From NCBI GenBank assembly GCA_913056375.1, contig CAJXNF010000097.1, forward strand, positions 1-8,640: a stretch of 8,640 nucleotides of DNA, given 5' to 3'. Position 1 is the first letter of the stretch; each line of letters begins with the position of its first letter. The translations under genes were made by a program, and so were the position numbers. Shown here one piece after another: positions 6,191 through 8,640 of this stretch. Source of the stretch: an uncultured Pseudomonadota bacterium (GTDB taxonomy: Bacteria; SAR324; NAC60-12). The notes under the pieces are model-generated. The model was not told where the DNA came from. It saw only the letters and a program-made list of their open reading frames with translations, and did no database searches.

Positions 6191-6197
6191 GGAGGAG
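6191..6197 (+). promoter_or_regulatory. Strong Shine-Dalgarno that sets the H-NOX start
   Basis: GGAGGAG lies 6 nt before the ATG at 6204. It decides the start: an in-frame TTG at 6189 would place the ribosome site inside the coding region. It is the strongest ribosome site in the window, so the H-NOX protein is probably made in quantity when transcribed. Confidence 0.85.
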
Positions 6198-6203
6198 ACA
6201 CAA

Positions 6204-6761
6204 ATGTACGGTTTAGTGAACAAGGCGGTGGAAAGCTTGGTCTTGAGTAAATTTGGCCAAGACACATGGGACATCATCCGTGAGAAGGCGAATATCAGCG
6301 GCCCCCTCATTTCGATGAAATCCTATGATGATCAAGTGACTTATGATTTGGTCGGGGCTTGTGTTGAGGTCTTGGAACTGCCGGTTGAAGATGTACTCCA
6401 CACGTTTGGTGAGTATTGGGTGCTAGATGTAGCGGTTGTCAACTATTCAAACCTAATGGATGCCCACGGTATGGGCTTTGTGGAGTTTGTGAAGAATCTA
6501 GATCAAATGCATTCCCGAATTCAAATGACCTTCGACAACCTGAATCCGCCATCCTTTCAGTGCCAGGAACTCGACACTGAAACCATCAAGATCTCCTATT
6601 TCTCAGAGCGACCAGGCCTCACTCATTTTGTAGTAGGGCTGCTTTCGGGACTGGGCAAGCACTTCCAGGAAGACGTCAATATCGAAATCCTTGCCACCAA
6701 GGCAGACGGTGCGGTGAGCGATGACTTCAAAGTAACCCATCGTCCAATCAGCAACTCTTAA
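6204..6761 (+). CDS. hnoX: H-NOX haem nitric-oxide sensor protein
   Basis: This 185-residue stand-alone H-NOX (HNOB) domain has the normal length. It binds haem in the cytoplasm and senses NO. Visible landmarks: the N-terminus MYGLVNKAVESLV, VTYDLVGA (46-53), FGEYWV (68-73), the proximal haem ligand H103 in NLDQMHSRI, P115 in the NPP haem-distorting element, and the YxSxR haem-propionate motif at Y132-S134-R136. The sequence resembles the cyanobacterial (Nostoc) MYGLVNKA type. Five residues after the motif arginine, where the oxygen-binding Thermoanaerobacter protein has a distal Tyr, this protein has H141. Lack of the Tyr predicts NO selectivity over oxygen, as in other proteobacterial H-NOX proteins. 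Its last stop base is shared with the next start (TAATG), linking it to the HNOBA kinase it should regulate. Confidence 0.95.
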   Translation: MYGLVNKAVESLVLSKFGQDTWDIIREKANISGPLISMKSYDDQVTYDLVGACVEVLELPVEDVLHTFGEYWVLDVAVVNYSNLMDAHGMGFVEFVKNLDQMHSRIQMTFDNLNPPSFQCQELDTETIKISYFSERPGLTHFVVGLLSGLGKHFQEDVNIEILATKADGAVSDDFKVTHRPISNS

Positions 6762-8640
6762 TGCCTTCCACTTCCAGCGATCGTCAGATTGGCTTTGAAC
6801 AATTAGAAATCATCTGTCCATTTCATTTCTTGATTGGAGAAGATTTTCGCATTGTGCAGTTGTCGCGTCTTCTCAAGCGACTCTGGCCCGAGTTGTCCGA
6901 AGATAGCCTGCTTCAGGATGCTGTCATCATTGTCCGACCTTCAGGTGTCCAATCTGTAGAGCAGTTGGTTCAACTGACGGGGATGGTCATTCATCTCAGT
7001 GTCCGCTCTCATCCTTCGCTGATCCTCCGCGGTCAAATCATCCAGCTCGATTCACGGTGGCTGTTTGTCGGGACTCCCAAGATTTCTTCTGTGAAAGAGA
7101 TGACTGCTCTGGGGTTGGAACTCAGTGATTTGCCGTTGCACGATAGCGGGGGTGATTTTCTGATGGCGATGGAAACCAGTCAGTCGCTTCTCAAAGAGTC
7201 GGTGCAATTCGCAGAAGAACTTCAGGTTGCTCTTGAAAAGGAGAAAGAAACTCAGGTGGAGCTGCGCAAAGCCAAGGAAGCTGCTGAAGCCGCAAACGAA
7301 GCGAAAAATCAGATCATGGCGAACACTTCCCATGAGCTGCGTACGCCACTGCATGGGATCATTAACCTTGCTGACTTGATTCGTGTAGGGGCTTCTGGAG
7401 CCGTGTCTCCCCAGGCGGTTCAAGATTTGGAAATGATCATCAGTAGTGCCCATCGGCTGACATCGCTGGTCAACGATATCCTAGACTTCTCCAAGTTGCA
7501 GAAGCAACAGCTGGAACTGAAACTCAAACCCGTGGATCTATTACAGCTCAGTGAGACCAGCCTAGCCTTACTGAAGCCACTATTGGCAGACAAGCCAATA
7601 AAGCTACACCACACCTTGCCCAAGGATCTACCACTTGTCGAAGGGGATGCGGATCGCATTCAGCAGATCCTGCTCAACCTGTTGGGAAATGCTCTCAAGT
7701 TCACGGAGAGCGGAGAAGTCGTACTGAGTGCAGTAGTTCAAAATGGTTGGATTGAATTGGCCGTTGCCGATACAGGAATCGGTGTCCCCAGGGAAAAACA
7801 GGAAAAGGTCTTTGAGGCCTTTGAGCAGGGAGATGCCTCTACGGAACGTACCTACGGAGGAACAGGCCTTGGGTTGAGCGTAGCCAAACAACTGGTCGAA
7901 CTCCATGGTGGGCGCATCTGGCTGGAATCAGTAGTTGGTCAGGGTTCGGTGTTTCGGTTCACCCTGCCATGCTCTTCGGCATCCGAACAGGAGCGTAAAG
8001 AACCTGTCGTCAGCAAAAAAACGAACACCACCAAAGCATTACCTGTTGCAGTGGCTGCACCCGTTGTCGAGGAAGAACGTGGATCAGAGCCAAATGTGGA
8101 TCTCCTCGTCGATGATCCCAGTGAGGTTACAATTTTGGTGGTAGATGATGAGCCGATTAATCGGCAGGTGTTACGAAACCAGCTAGAAATGGTTGGCTAC
8201 CGGGTCGAGGTGGCAATTGATGGTCTGCAGGGCCTGAAGCTCCTGGAAAAATTGAACCCACAGGTGATTTTATTGGATGTGATGATGCCCCGTCTCTCTG
8301 GATACCAAACCTGCTATCGGATTCGCCAGAAATACAGCGCTAGTGAACTGCCGATCATCCTGCTGACAGCCAAGGATCAACCAGAGGACACGGTAAGAGG
8401 CTTCCAGCATGGTGCCAACGACTACCTGACCAAACCTTTTTCCAGGGAAGAGTTGCTCATTCGTGTTCGATTCCACCTGAAGCTGAGCAAGGCAACTTCC
8501 GAAGTATACCGAATGATGGACGACCTGCGAGGCATGCAGAACCAGCTGATTCAGTCAGCTAAGCTAGCGGCGGTTGGTGAGATGACCTCGGGCATTGCCC
8601 ATGAACTGAAGACACCCTTGGCAGGCATCAGCACGATTCT
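6761..8640 (+). CDS. HNOBA-domain hybrid histidine kinase with two kinase modules, 3' partial
   Basis: The frame opens at the ATG overlapping the H-NOX stop (TAATG) and stays open for 626 full codons to the window end. Residues 15-140 form an HNOBA domain: ICPFHFLI near the start, then LRGQIIQLDSRWLFVGTP and LGLELSDLPLHD. A coiled coil follows (about 141-185). HisKA has its H-box at NTSHELRTPLHG (H191). The HATPase domain has an N-box with N306/N310, DTGIG (337-341), the F-box F351-F354 and GGTGLGLSV (366-374). After a linker of about 50 residues comes a receiver domain (457-578) with D462-D463, phosphoacceptor D506 in LLDVMMP, T536 and K558. A second HisKA starts near 595, with H-box SGIAHELKTPLAG (H614); its ATPase domain must lie beyond the edge. 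No transmembrane segment is seen, so the protein is probably cytoplasmic. Coupled translation implies H-NOX controls it through HNOBA. Confidence 0.95.
   Translation, partial: MPSTSSDRQIGFEQLEIICPFHFLIGEDFRIVQLSRLLKRLWPELSEDSLLQDAVIIVRPSGVQSVEQLVQLTGMVIHLSVRSHPSLILRGQIIQLDSRWLFVGTPKISSVKEMTALGLELSDLPLHDSGGDFLMAMETSQSLLKESVQFAEELQVALEKEKETQVELRKAKEAAEAANEAKNQIMANTSHELRTPLHGIINLADLIRVGASGAVSPQAVQDLEMIISSAHRLTSLVNDILDFSKLQKQQLELKLKPVDLLQLSETSLALLKPLLADKPIKLHHTLPKDLPLVEGDADRIQQILLNLLGNALKFTESGEVVLSAVVQNGWIELAVADTGIGVPREKQEKVFEAFEQGDASTERTYGGTGLGLSVAKQLVELHGGRIWLESVVGQGSVFRFTLPCSSASEQERKEPVVSKKTNTTKALPVAVAAPVVEEERGSEPNVDLLVDDPSEVTILVVDDEPINRQVLRNQLEMVGYRVEVAIDGLQGLKLLEKLNPQVILLDVMMPRLSGYQTCYRIRQKYSASELPIILLTAKDQPEDTVRGFQHGANDYLTKPFSREELLIRVRFHLKLSKATSEVYRMMDDLRGMQNQLIQSAKLAAVGEMTSGIAHELKTPLAGISTI

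Noticed and set aside
6189..6203. TTG start five codons before the H-NOX ATG
   Set aside because: It would place the GGAGGAG ribosome site inside the gene, and the family begins at MYGLVN.
7052..7906. Three overlapping minus-strand frames within the kinase gene
   Set aside because: They lie opposite the HNOBA, HisKA and HATPase motifs of the real frame, which fully explains the region.

Overview
The window looks like chromosomal DNA of a Gram-negative bacterium with mid-range GC. A heptosyltransferase for the lipopolysaccharide inner core indicates an outer membrane. The zinc-ribbon/DUF3426-type protein and the H-NOX/HNOBA signalling pair suggest a proteobacterial or related lineage, for example deltaproteobacteria in the old sense or SAR324-like. 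That placement is inference and weak. All large genes lie on the + strand. I saw no rRNA, tRNA, CRISPR array, insertion sequence or phage gene.

Region 1 (1-1500): the 3' part of a membrane-anchored protein. It runs from a CxxC zinc-ribbon remnant through a long Pro/Lys/Glu-rich linker and one transmembrane helix to a DUF3426-like outer domain. A weak terminator-like hairpin follows. Region 2 (1500-4590): a tight housekeeping cluster of rplU (L21), rpmA (L27), trpS and purB, with an ATGA overlap between rpmA and trpS and 14 bp between trpS and purB. The obg gene that often follows rpmA is absent here. Region 3 (4590-4853): an intergenic stretch. Its minus strand carries a good candidate for an unlisted 28-residue single-helix membrane peptide with its own Shine-Dalgarno and promoter-like boxes. 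It is transcribed divergently from waaF.

Region 4 (4854-5846): waaF, lipopolysaccharide heptosyltransferase II. Region 5 (5847-6203): a leader with a perfect TATAAT box, a possible 61-codon hydrophilic ORF, and a hairpin plus T-tract that overlaps that ORF's stop codon. Region 6 (6204-8640): a nitric-oxide sensing pair. An H-NOX haem protein is translationally coupled (TAATG) to a very large hybrid kinase that runs off the window. The visible kinase order is HNOBA, coiled coil, HisKA, HATPase, receiver, second HisKA. Haem-bound NO on the H-NOX protein would be expected to control the kinase through its HNOBA domain. The internal receiver then sits between two kinase modules, suggesting a two-stage relay inside one polypeptide.

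The most interesting items are the dual-kinase H-NOX partner, the leader ORF with attenuator-like hairpin in front of it, and the 28-residue antisense membrane peptide.
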